Assembly: GCA_031969915.1 (NCBI GenBank)
Contig: DALYJJ010000166.1
Coordinates: 1-12,445 of the forward strand
Direction of reading: 5' to 3'
From: DALYJJ01 sp031969915
GTDB taxonomy: Bacteria > Acidobacteriota > Terriglobia > Bryobacterales > Bryobacteraceae
Length of the DNA stretch: 12,445 bases
Shown: one piece after another, positions 7,056 through 12,445 of the stretch
How the letters are laid out: the number at the start of each line of letters is the position of its first letter
How positions within the stretch are numbered: position 1 is the first letter of the stretch
Notes under the pieces: model-generated
Seen by the model: only the letters and a program-made list of their open reading frames with translations
The model's database searches: none
Told to the model about the DNA's origin: nothing
Made by a program: the position numbers and the translations under genes

Positions 7056-7997
7056 CTACTTCTTCAACGGGCCGCGCCGCGGCTCCGGCTCGTCCGGTTC
7101 GTACTCGCCGAAATAGCCGGTGCGCGAGACGACGCGGTATCCTTGGCCCGGCACACTCAGCGTCAGGCGGTGGAAGCGGTCCTTGGTCTTCGGAACGTTC
7201 CGCGGGTAGAAGCCCAGAAGGTACTGGGTGCGCAGGTCGGCCAGGATGTCGCTGAAGGCGCGGTCGAGCTGGGCGCCGATGGTGGGCGCGAACACACGGC
7301 CGCCCGTCTGCGACGACAGTGTTTCGAGCGCGTTCTCGCCGCCGATGTTCCGCCCCGCCTCGGTTGCGATCGGGACGACCAGGATGGTGTAGATCGCAGC
7401 GTCGGCCATGTGCACGGCGCGGAGCGCGTCCTGGAACTTCTTTGCGCTCGTGGTGTCGCCGCCGTCGGTCACCACCACGATCACATGCCGCCCGTCCCGC
7501 GGCTCCAGGTCCTCGGCGGCGATGTAGAGGGCGTCGTAGAGCGACGTTCCGCCCTCCGGCTTGATGTTCTTCATGGCCTCTTCGAAGCGCGTCAGCCGCC
7601 GCGAAAATCCCACCGCCTGGACCACTTCGTAATTGAACGTGTAGAAGGAGACCGTGTCCTTCGGGTTTCCCTCCCGGAACATCGCGCCCAGGAACTTGCG
7701 AACGCTGTCCAACTGGAACTTCAGTTCCTTGCCTGTGGACGCACTGGCGTCCATCAGCAGCGCCACCGAGAGCGGCTGCTCCGTGTGCCGCTCAAAGAGC
7801 GCCACCTCCTGCGCCACACCGTTATCGGCGATCTGGAAGTCCTCCCGCGCCAGGCCGCCCACCGGCGCGCCGCGCTGGTCCTTCACCGTCGCCAGCAAAC
7901 GCACCAGCCGCACGTCCACCCGGAACGTCGGTTCCTGCGCGCCGGCCGGCGCCGAGCCCGCGCCAGCCGCGAGCCACAACCACTCGCGCCGCGTCAA
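7056..7997 (-). CDS. Exported VWFA-domain protein (acidobacterial type)
   Basis: A secreted or periplasmic von Willebrand factor A protein of the kind abundant in Acidobacteria (TIGR03436-like by eye). From the chosen start it is 313 residues. Residues 1-20 form a signal peptide with a twin-arginine look (TRREWLWLAAGAGSAPAGA, cleavage before QEPTF). Next is a beta domain with VRLLATVKDQRGAPVGGL and EDFQIADNG, then the VWA domain from about 75. Its metal-ion site is complete: DASAS (Asp83, Ser85, Ser87), GTSLYDAL (Thr151) and VVVTDGGD (Asp178). A conserved tail contains QYLLGFYP and a basic end (PRRGPLKK). The start is TTG at 7997, overlapping the moaDE stop as TTGA, with Shine-Dalgarno AAGGTGG (8005-8011) seven bases upstream. 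Upstream in-frame sequence lies inside moaDE and is low complexity. Function unknown; such domains bind protein partners through a divalent cation. Confidence 0.88.
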   Translation of the reverse strand: MTRREWLWLAAGAGSAPAGAQEPTFRVDVRLVRLLATVKDQRGAPVGGLAREDFQIADNGVAQEVALFERHTEQPLSVALLMDASASTGKELKFQLDSVRKFLGAMFREGNPKDTVSFYTFNYEVVQAVGFSRRLTRFEEAMKNIKPEGGTSLYDALYIAAEDLEPRDGRHVIVVVTDGGDTTSAKKFQDALRAVHMADAAIYTILVVPIATEAGRNIGGENALETLSSQTGGRVFAPTIGAQLDRAFSDILADLRTQYLLGFYPRNVPKTKDRFHRLTLSVPGQGYRVVSRTGYFGEYEPDEPEPRRGPLKK

Positions 7998-8701
7998 CCT
8001 TGAACCACCTTGTCGTCCCACTCGCCCTCGACCCAAACCTCGCCGTCCACGAAGTATTCTTTCTTCCACACCGGAACCAGCTTCTTCAGCCGGTTGATCC
8101 CTTCGAGGGCCGCCTCGAAGGCGGGCCGCCGGTGCGGCGCGGTGACCACCACGGCCACGCTCGCCTCGCCGACCTCCATCCGCCCCAGCCGGTGCACCAG
8201 GGCGATGCGGCCGATTGAGTGCGATCCCGCGATCTCTCTTCCGATTGAGGCCATCACCTTGAGCGCCATCGGCTCGTAGCATTCATAGTCCAGATACCGC
8301 GTCGCCCGCCCCTGCGAATTGTTCCGGACCACGCCTTCGAACACCACCACCGCGCCGTCGGTGCCGCGCAGCAGGCGCGCCGAGAGCGCCCGGCTGTCGA
8401 TCGTTTCGCGGGTGAGGGCGAAGTAGTGGCCCTCGGAGTCTTCGATCTCGCGTCCCGTACCGCCGCTGACGGGCGGCAGGAACGCGATCTCGTCGCCCTC
8501 CTCCAGCCGGCTGGAGGGGTCACTGAACTCCTGGTTGCGCGCCAGGACGATGCTCTTTCGCATCGGCGCGAGCCTTGGCAGCACAGTTGCATAATGCTCG
8601 AACACCGACTCCACAGACGCGCCCTCGCGCAACTCCAGCGTATCCTCGGCCCGCCCGGCCAGGTCCTTGAGCAGGCCGAAAAAAAGCACACGAATTCTCA
8701 C
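7994..8701 (-). CDS. MoaD-MoaE fusion, molybdopterin synthase
   Basis: Both subunits of molybdopterin synthase in one 235-residue chain, converting cyclic pyranopterin monophosphate to molybdopterin in molybdenum-cofactor synthesis. Residues 1-81 are MoaD: ubiquitin-like, starting RIRVLFFGLLKDLAG and ending LPPVSGG, the conserved Gly80-Gly81 that carries the thiocarboxylate. Residues 91-235 are MoaE: GAVVVFEGVVRNNSQGR (116-132), HRLGRMEVGEASVAVVV, and KKLVPVWKKE, where Lys206 and Lys213 match catalytic Lys119 and Lys126 of E. coli MoaE. The Gly-Gly is internal, so either cleavage after it or another arrangement is needed to free it. The start is GTG at 8701 with no Shine-Dalgarno; a second GTG lies four codons in. 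No other Mo-cofactor gene is in the window. First gene of its unit and divergent from gltA. Confidence 0.94.
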   Translation of the reverse strand: MRIRVLFFGLLKDLAGRAEDTLELREGASVESVFEHYATVLPRLAPMRKSIVLARNQEFSDPSSRLEEGDEIAFLPPVSGGTGREIEDSEGHYFALTRETIDSRALSARLLRGTDGAVVVFEGVVRNNSQGRATRYLDYECYEPMALKVMASIGREIAGSHSIGRIALVHRLGRMEVGEASVAVVVTAPHRRPAFEAALEGINRLKKLVPVWKKEYFVDGEVWVEGEWDDKVVQG

Positions 8702-8708
8702 GCTAACC

Positions 8709-8714
8709 AGTGTA
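8709..8714 (-). promoter_or_regulatory. Possible -10 element close to the moaDE start
   Basis: On the minus strand TACACT matches the TATAAT consensus at four of six positions and ends seven bases before the GTG start of moaDE. If used, transcription would begin at or almost at the start codon, giving a leaderless or near-leaderless message, which agrees with the absence of a Shine-Dalgarno. No good -35 is visible at 17 bp. Weak evidence from sequence alone. Confidence 0.25.
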
Positions 8715-8732
8715 GAGGACGCATGCGCCGCC

Positions 8733-8751
8733 CACGGGTTTCAGTCCCGTG
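8733..8751. promoter_or_regulatory. Inverted repeat in the divergent moaDE-gltA intergenic region
   Basis: A perfect 6-bp inverted repeat, CACGGG (8733-8738) and CCCGTG (8746-8751), around a 7-base spacer TTTCAGT. It lies 32 bp before the moaDE start and 37 bp before the gltA start, inside the 86-bp divergent region, where an operator for one or both genes could sit. It could equally fold as a small hairpin in a gltA leader. It is too short and GC-rich to exclude chance, and I do not match it to a known regulator. Confidence 0.3.
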
Positions 8752-8787
8752 TAACCTTGGTCCCCGGATTGCATCGCCTTTACCACC

Positions 8788-10101
8788 ATGGGCAACGACA
8801 CGTTGAGCATTCGGGACAATCGCAATAATGCGAACTACGAAGTACCGATTCACGACGGCAACATCCGCGCAATGGACCTGCGTCAGATCAAGCTCTCGCC
8901 CGAAGAATTCGGGATGATGAGTTACGACCCCGCGTTCCTCAACACGGCGTCGTGCCGCAGCGCGATCACCTACATCGACGGCGACCAGGGGATCCTCCGG
9001 TACCGGGGTTACCCGATCGAGGAACTGGCCGAACGAAGCACCTTCCTCGAGGTCGCTTATCTGATCCTCAACGGCGAACTCCCCACCGAGGAGCAGTTGA
9101 AGGGATGGGTGGCACGGGTCACCCATCACACGATGCTGCACGAAACCACCAAGCGGTTCCTGGAGGGCTTCCGCTACAACGCGCACCCGATGTCCATGCT
9201 CATCTCCACCGTGGCCGCGCTCTCCACCGTTTACCCGGATTGCCGCGAGGTCCTGGACCACCAGACGCGCCTTCTCCAGACCGTCCGGCTGATCGCCAAG
9301 ATGCCCACCATCGCGGCCTACTCCTACCGGCACAGCCTCGGCTTCCCGTATGTCTACCCGGACAATGAGCTGAGCTACACCGAGAACTTCATGAACATGC
9401 TGTGGAAGATGGTGGAGCCGAAGTACGTCGCCAACCCCGTGCTGGCGCGCGCGCTCGACATCCTCTTCATCCTCCACGCCGACCACGAGCAGAACTGCTC
9501 CACGTCGACGATGCGCGTCGTCGGCAGCGCCCACGCCGATCCCTACGTCGCCACGGCCGCCGCGGCGGCGGCGCTCTCCGGGCCCTTGCACGGCGGCGCG
9601 AACGAAGAAGTCATCAAGATGCTCGACGAGATCGGCACGCTTTCCAACGTCAAAGCGTACATCGAAAAGGTGAAGGCCGGCCACGGCAAGCTGATGGGCT
9701 TCGGCCACCGCGTCTACAAGAACTACGATCCCCGCGCCCGCATCATCAAGTGGGCCGCCGAGCAGGTTTTCGGCGTGACCGGGCGGAACCCGAAACTCGA
9801 AATCGCCATGGAGCTCGAGAAGATCGCTCTCGAAGACGAGTACTTCGTGAAGCGCAAACTCTACCCGAACGTCGATTTTTATTCGGGCATCATGTACCAG
9901 GCGATGGGCTTCAAACCGGAGATGTTCACCGTGCTCTTCGCCATTCCGCGCACGGTCGGCTGGCTGGCCCAGTGGCAGGAGATGATCGTCGATCCGGAGC
10001 AGAAGATCTCCCGCCCCCGGCAGGTTTACACGGGCGCGGAGGAGCGCCACTGGGTGGCCATGGCGGACCGCGGCAAAGCCGTGGCTCAAGCCGGTAGCTG
10101 A
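8788..10101 (+). CDS. gltA: Citrate synthase
   Basis: Condenses oxaloacetate and acetyl-CoA to citrate, the entry step of the TCA cycle, in the cytoplasm. The 437-residue length and the N-terminal domain (EVPIHDGNIRAMDLRQI near residues 18-34, then FLNTASCRSAITYIDGDQGI) fit the long type II GltA. The catalytic triad is at the expected places: His233 in HADHEQNCSTSTMR, His268 in GPLHGGANE and Asp363 in PNVDFYSG, against His229, His264 and Asp362 in E. coli. GFGHRVYKNYDPRA (304-317) and the C-terminal ISRPRQVYTG (407-416) are also typical. I chose the ATG at 8788; no Shine-Dalgarno precedes it, as with several genes here, and an internal ATG at codon 29 would lose conserved sequence. It is divergent from moaDE and followed by a hairpin, so it is probably transcribed alone. 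Confidence 0.97.
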   Translation: MGNDTLSIRDNRNNANYEVPIHDGNIRAMDLRQIKLSPEEFGMMSYDPAFLNTASCRSAITYIDGDQGILRYRGYPIEELAERSTFLEVAYLILNGELPTEEQLKGWVARVTHHTMLHETTKRFLEGFRYNAHPMSMLISTVAALSTVYPDCREVLDHQTRLLQTVRLIAKMPTIAAYSYRHSLGFPYVYPDNELSYTENFMNMLWKMVEPKYVANPVLARALDILFILHADHEQNCSTSTMRVVGSAHADPYVATAAAAAALSGPLHGGANEEVIKMLDEIGTLSNVKAYIEKVKAGHGKLMGFGHRVYKNYDPRARIIKWAAEQVFGVTGRNPKLEIAMELEKIALEDEYFVKRKLYPNVDFYSGIMYQAMGFKPEMFTVLFAIPRTVGWLAQWQEMIVDPEQKISRPRQVYTGAEERHWVAMADRGKAVAQAGS

Positions 10102-10118
10102 GCAGGGAGCCCCAACTC

Positions 10119-10146
10119 TGGGTGTGGGCGAGGGTGTCCACACCCA
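10119..10146 (+). terminator. Hairpin downstream of gltA, possible terminator
   Basis: A perfect 9-bp inverted repeat: TGGGTGTGG (10119-10127) pairs with CCACACCCA (10138-10146) across a 10-base loop. It begins 17 bases after the gltA stop and lies between gltA and the sugar-kinase gene. It lacks the T-run of a classical rho-independent terminator (AACCTCCGC follows), so it may instead block 3' exonucleases or act with Rho. The gap around it and the separate promoter-like element for the kinase suggest gltA transcription ends about here. Confidence 0.45.
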
Positions 10147-10202
10147 AACCTCCGCGGTTCGTCCGTCGCTGCCGAAAGGAGGGCTGCTCCCGAGACCCGA
10201 TC

Positions 10203-10211
10203 TGTTATCAT
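10203..10211 (+). promoter_or_regulatory. Extended -10 promoter element for the ROK kinase gene
   Basis: TGTTATCAT reads as an extended -10: TG, one base, then TATCAT (10206-10211), matching TATAAT at five of six positions. Extended -10 promoters need little or no -35, and none is visible at 17 bp. Transcription would begin about seven bases later, two or three bases before the ATG at 10221, which has no Shine-Dalgarno, so the message would be nearly leaderless. A perfect AAAGGAGG at 10175-10182 is too far from any start codon to serve this gene. Confidence 0.4.
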
Positions 10212-10220
10212 TTCGGCTTC

Positions 10221-11141
10221 ATGGCTCAATACTCCATCGGGGTCGATCTCGGAGGCACCAACCTGCGCGCCGCCGCGATCACCCAGGACGGCGCGCTGAT
10301 CGAGAAAATCTCCGGCGCCACGAACCTTTCCGAAGGCCGCGACGCCGTCATCGGCGACATCGTCACCTCCATCTCCGCGCTTCGCGCGCGCCACAAAGAC
10401 GACCGGCTGGCCGGTGTCGGCATCGGCGTTCCCGGCTTCATCGAAATCGAAAAGGGCCTGATCGTCGGCTCCAATAACCTGCCCGAGTTTGAGAACTTCC
10501 CCGTCCGCGACGACATCGAACAGAAACTCGGGACGCCGGTCATCCTCGAGAACGACGCCAACGCCGCCGCGCTCGGCGAAAAGTGGATGGGCGCGGGGCG
10601 GGACGTCGATTCGCTCGTCCTGCTCACTCTGGGCACGGGGATCGGCGGGGGCATCATTCATAAGGGAAGGATCGTCCACGGCTGCGTGGGCATGGCCGGC
10701 GAGTTGGGCCACGTTACGGTCTACCCCAACGGCAACCCCTGCGGCTGCGGCAACTTCGGCTGCCTGGAAAAGCACGCCTCGGCGTCTTACATCGCCTCGA
10801 TGGGCAAGCTTCTCGGCTTCGGTGAGGACTGCACCTCCGAACAGGTCTTCCGGGAAGCGGAAGCCGGCAATGAACGCGCCCGCATGATCTTCGAGAGCAT
10901 GGGCCGCGCTCTGGGCATCGCGCTTGGCAACCTTGTCAACACGTTCAACTACCCGTTGTACCTACTGAGCGGCGGCCCGCTGCCCGCCTGGGACTTCTTC
11001 GCTCCAGAAATGCTCGAAGAGGTCAAGCGCCGCTCCTTCACGTTCCGCAACTCGAAGACGCGCGTCGAAAAAGCCACGCTCGGCAACCTCGCCGGCCTCT
11101 ACGGCGCCGCTTACTTACCGTTCCAGGCGGCCACTTACTAA
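10221..11141 (+). CDS. ROK-family sugar kinase, probable glucokinase
   Basis: ATP-dependent phosphorylation of a hexose, most probably glucose to glucose-6-phosphate. It is 306 residues, normal for bacterial ROK kinases (about 300-320). Visible features are the N-terminal phosphate motif GVDLGGTNLRAA (7-18), LENDANAAALGE with catalytic Asp112 (109-120), LGTGIGGG (137-144), GELGH (160-164, sugar-binding Glu161 and His164) and the zinc motif CGCGNFGCLE (Cys174, Cys176, Cys181, with His164). There is no N-terminal helix-turn-helix, so it is a kinase and not a ROK repressor. Start ATG 10221: upstream in-frame sequence overlaps the gltA hairpin and lacks kinase similarity. It is followed 20 bp later by xylulokinase on the same strand, suggesting a sugar-kinase operon. 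Fructose, N-acetylmannosamine or other hexoses remain possible. Confidence 0.93.
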   Translation: MAQYSIGVDLGGTNLRAAAITQDGALIEKISGATNLSEGRDAVIGDIVTSISALRARHKDDRLAGVGIGVPGFIEIEKGLIVGSNNLPEFENFPVRDDIEQKLGTPVILENDANAAALGEKWMGAGRDVDSLVLLTLGTGIGGGIIHKGRIVHGCVGMAGELGHVTVYPNGNPCGCGNFGCLEKHASASYIASMGKLLGFGEDCTSEQVFREAEAGNERARMIFESMGRALGIALGNLVNTFNYPLYLLSGGPLPAWDFFAPEMLEEVKRRSFTFRNSKTRVEKATLGNLAGLYGAAYLPFQAATY

Positions 11142-11161
11142 CATCGAATAAGGAATCCTCC

Positions 11162-12445
11162 ATGTACTGGTTAGGCATCGACACAGGCACCGGCGGCACG
11201 CGAGCCCTCTTGATCGACGAGAAGGGCACGGTGCGAGCCGGATTCACCGCCCCTCACGAAGAGATGGCCATGGAGCGTCCGCTCTGGGCCGAACAACGCC
11301 CGGAGAACTGGTGGGACGCCGCGGTGGCCGCAATTCGCGGAGTGCTCCGCGAAAGTAAGATCAAGGCGAAGGACATCCAGGGCGTGGGGCTCTCCGGCCA
11401 GATGCACGGCCTGGTGCTGCTCGACGAGGCGGGCGCCGTCATCCGCCGCTCCCTCATCTGGTGCGACCAGCGCAGCCAGGCCCAGTGCGACGCCATCAAT
11501 GCCACGGTCGGCAAAGCCAACGTCCTGGCCTTCACCGCCAACCCCGTGCTCACCGGCTTCACGCTGCCCAAACTCCTCTGGGTTCGCGACAACGAGCCCG
11601 CCCAATACGAGCGCGCTCGCCATATGCTGCTGCCCAAGGACTACATCCGCTACCAGCTCACCGGTGAGTTTGCGAGCGAAGTCTCCGACGCCTCCGGCAC
11701 GGCGCTGTTCGACGTTGTGATGCGCCGCTGGTCGGGCGAAATGATCGAACGCCTGAAGCTCGACAAATCGATTCTGCCCAGAGTCTACGAAAGCTCGGAG
11801 ATCACCGGCGCGGTCACCGCCGCGGCGGCCGAACTGACCGGACTGAAGGAGGGCACGCCCGTAGTGGGCGGCGGCGGCGACCAGGCGGCCAGCGCGGTGG
11901 GCAACGGGATTGTCGAGCCGGGCATTGTCTCCTGCACGCTCGGCACCTCGGGCGTGGTCTTCGCTTCCATGGACCAGGCGCACTACGATCCCGCGGGACG
12001 CGTGCACACTTTCTGCCACGCGGTGAAGGGAAAGTGGCACGTGATGGGCGTCACGCAGGGCGCGGGCCTCAGCCTGCAATGGTTCCGCAACCAGTTGTCT
12101 CCGGGCACGGACTACGACGCGCTCACCGCCGAGGCGGCCACCGCGCCGCTCGGCGCACAAGGCCTCTTCTGGTTACCGTACCTGATGGGCGAGCGCACGC
12201 CCCACCTGGACGCTACCGCGCGGGGCGGTTGGGTGGGCCTTACCGCCAAACATCAGCGCGCCGACCTGATCCGCGCCGTCCTCGAAGGCGTCTGTTATTC
12301 GCAGAAGGACTGCCTCGACATTATCGAAGATCTCAACGTCGCCGTAGATCGGGTGCGACTTTCCGGCGGCGGCGCGAAGAGCGCCTTCTGGCGCCAGATG
12401 TTCGCCGACCTGATCCGCGCCGTCCTCGAAGGCGTCTGTTATTCG
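11162..12445 (+). CDS. xylB: Xylulokinase (FGGY family), 3' end cut by window and anomalous
   Basis: ATP-dependent phosphorylation of D-xylulose to xylulose-5-phosphate, feeding the pentose-phosphate pathway. 428 codons are visible with no stop; family members are usually about 480-510. Start ATG 11162 has AAGGA (11150-11154) seven bases upstream and lies 20 bp after the ROK kinase. Visible motifs: GIDTGTGGTRALLID (5-19), the xylulokinase-type SGQMHG (78-83), IWCDQRS (99-105), LLPKDYIRYQLTGE (156-169), SDASGT, GGGGDQAAS with catalytic Asp240 (236-244), TLGTSGVVF (259-267), PYLMGERTPHLD (339-350) and SGGGAKSAFWRQMFAD (401-416). Family members continue from that last motif into a segment like VFGxPV, but here the last residues (415-428) instead repeat residues 367-380 exactly. 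The catalytic part is sound; the last 14 residues should not be trusted. Another FGGY substrate is possible but SGQMHG favours xylulose. Confidence 0.92.
   Translation, partial: MYWLGIDTGTGGTRALLIDEKGTVRAGFTAPHEEMAMERPLWAEQRPENWWDAAVAAIRGVLRESKIKAKDIQGVGLSGQMHGLVLLDEAGAVIRRSLIWCDQRSQAQCDAINATVGKANVLAFTANPVLTGFTLPKLLWVRDNEPAQYERARHMLLPKDYIRYQLTGEFASEVSDASGTALFDVVMRRWSGEMIERLKLDKSILPRVYESSEITGAVTAAAAELTGLKEGTPVVGGGGDQAASAVGNGIVEPGIVSCTLGTSGVVFASMDQAHYDPAGRVHTFCHAVKGKWHVMGVTQGAGLSLQWFRNQLSPGTDYDALTAEAATAPLGAQGLFWLPYLMGERTPHLDATARGGWVGLTAKHQRADLIRAVLEGVCYSQKDCLDIIEDLNVAVDRVRLSGGGAKSAFWRQMFADLIRAVLEGVCYS
12259..12301 (+). repeat. 43-bp direct repeat, copy 1, in its normal place in xylB
   Basis: This 43-base stretch encodes ADLIRAVLEGVCYS, which suits its place in the FGGY fold (a helix following the GGWVGL segment) and continues naturally into QKDCLDIIEDLN. 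An identical copy occurs 144 bases later at the right edge of the window. This copy is the one that fits the protein family. Confidence 0.95.
12403..12445 (+). repeat. 43-bp direct repeat, copy 2, ending at the window edge
   Basis: Perfect copy of 12259-12301, offset by 144 bases (48 codons, in frame), running exactly to the last base given. The bases just before the two copies differ (TT here, CG before copy 1). It replaces the sequence that should follow RQMFAD in a xylulokinase, so it looks like a contig-end artefact or the beginning of a tandem duplication, not normal gene sequence. Confidence 0.95.

Noticed and set aside
8698..10143. Long open frame antisense to citrate synthase (481 codons, minus strand)
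   Set aside because: Rich in His, Arg, Val and Asp with no domain; it mirrors the codon pattern of gltA, whose catalytic residues are all intact.
10122..10220. 33-residue N-terminal extension of the ROK kinase from a GTG
   Set aside because: It is Arg/Cys-rich, overlaps the gltA hairpin, and family members begin just before GVDLGGT.
11171..12160. Open frame antisense to xylulokinase (329 codons)
   Set aside because: Shadow frame without motifs; the forward frame has every FGGY signature and a good ribosome-binding site.

Overview
This GC-rich window is densely packed with genes and reads as chromosomal DNA from an Acidobacteriota member, probably of the Solibacter/Bryobacter type. That placement is inferred from a VWFA protein of the kind common in that phylum, an exported beta-rich protein resembling PEP-CTERM proteins, and the gene styles. 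No 16S or other phylogenetic marker is present. I see no tRNA, rRNA, CRISPR, insertion sequence or phage gene.

Layout: bases 1-8701 are read leftward and 8788-12445 rightward, from a divergent intergenic region at 8702-8787. The first leftward unit (8701 to 5945) is moaD-moaE fusion, VWFA protein, Hfq-like protein and inositol-monophosphatase family enzyme. After a 110-bp gap with an AT-richer patch, a second leftward unit (5834 to 753) is a nucleoside-salvage operon: pyrimidine-nucleoside phosphorylase, NupC-type transporter, purine-nucleoside phosphorylase, cytidine deaminase and an apparently exported MtaD-like amidohydrolase. A 167-bp gap separates this from an exported protein cut by the left edge. 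The rightward side has citrate synthase, a hairpin, a ROK-family sugar kinase, and a xylulokinase cut by the right edge.

How the genes work together: NupC imports nucleosides. Cytidine deaminase turns cytidine into uridine, which the pyrimidine phosphorylase can cleave. The purine phosphorylase carries the residues of 6-oxopurine-specific enzymes, so adenosine would first need deamination, a job the MtaD-like enzyme could do, possibly outside the cytoplasm. The products are free bases and (deoxy)ribose-1-phosphate. The ROK kinase and xylulokinase feed sugars into central metabolism, and citrate synthase opens the TCA cycle. Many genes overlap by four bases (ATGA, GTGA, TTGA), implying tight translational coupling.

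Most notable points: a perfect 43-bp repeat that places the wrong sequence at the very right end of xylB (probably assembly error or tandem duplication); an Hfq-like protein that keeps the Lys-His core but has lost most RNA-contact residues; a MoaD-MoaE fusion with its Gly-Gly buried internally; and possible leaderless starts for the ROK kinase and moaDE.
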